15,000 nt of DNA from Acropora yongei (taxonomy: Eukaryota > Cnidaria > Anthozoa > Scleractinia > Acroporidae), in assembly GCA_014634225.1 (NCBI GenBank), contig BLFN01000959.1, positions 370,504-385,503 on the forward strand, written 5' to 3'. Every line of letters begins with the position of its first letter. Position 1 is the stretch's first letter. Below are positions 14,816-15,000 of this stretch, piece by piece. The notes below the pieces were generated by a model that searched no databases, was not told the origin of the DNA, and was given only the letters and a program-made list of their open reading frames with translations. Position numbers and translations under genes: made by a program.

Positions 14816-15000
14816 GCAATTTCAATTGACCACTCTCCATTAGGGGCCTTTTAGGGCCTCAATGAAACAAAGAACTCAAACAGATTAGCATTGGGGCAAA
14901 CCATTAAGCCGAGGAGTTGAACCAGATTGAGCTGGTGGTCAAAGCTGGGCTTGAACTCGGAATCAGTCTAGCACTTAAGTCAATCGGCTCTGCTCACCTA
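14816..15000 (-). mobile_element. Second SINE copy, minus strand, cut by the window edge
   Basis: Read on the minus strand it contains GGTTCAACTCCTCGGCT (14907-14923), identical over 17 bases to the SINE in intron 1, then TTTCATTGAGGCCC and AAAGGCCCC. A GTGGTCAATT stretch follows, corresponding to the end of the first copy. Upstream, GAGTTCAAGCCC resembles a B box. The tail microsatellite is missing or eroded. The middle section diverges strongly from the first copy, so this is an older or different subfamily member. Confidence 0.65.

Overview
The window looks like a gene-poor, AT-rich piece of animal nuclear DNA. The best guess is an anthozoan cnidarian such as a stony coral. The reasons are spliceosomal introns with GT..AG borders, many decayed LINE copies, a tRNA-derived SINE family, a PIF/Harbinger DNA transposon and several short repeats that I associate from memory with coral sequence. 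The species assignment is inference. There are no bacterial features.

One host gene runs through the window on the + strand. It was pieced together by hand from five short exons: 2911-3119, 6496-6595, 7906-8006, 12928-13033 and 13531-13594. All four junctions keep frame and have usable donor and acceptor sites. The joined reading frame is 193 residues so far, with a signal peptide, three N-glycosylation sequons and a cysteine pattern of the mannose-6-phosphate-receptor-homology (MRH, M6PR/Atg27-like) fold. The residues that bind mannose-6-phosphate in true receptors appear to be replaced. The 3' end, expected to hold a membrane anchor, lies beyond the window.

Nearly everything else is transposon debris. 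Upstream of the gene (1-2600) are a retroelement ORF1-like fragment, a GATAGT-rich inverted-repeat block, a 5'-truncated LINE reverse transcriptase with its 3' end, a 23-bp tandem duplication and probably a second LINE end on the minus strand. Intron 1 holds a decayed LINE (endonuclease to reverse transcriptase, 3210-5690) into which a tRNA-Ser-like SINE inserted, leaving a 7-bp target duplication. Intron 2 holds a minus-strand reverse transcriptase remnant.

Intron 3 (8007-12927) is mostly one PIF/Harbinger transposon of about 4.2 kb (8147-12348). It has matching terminal inverted repeats and broken copies of both genes expected of this superfamily: a Myb/SANT-like protein on + and a DDE transposase on -. 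It was itself hit by a LINE (about 10045-11399, minus) and by a 144-bp fold-back repeat with a 13-bp target duplication. Intron 4 carries a possible CD36-family fragment. After exon 5 come a MITE-like element (14043-14703) and a second copy of the SINE family at the right edge.

No CRISPR array, rRNA, functional tRNA or novel defence-like system was seen. The most useful results are the hidden MRH gene and the nested history of the Harbinger element.
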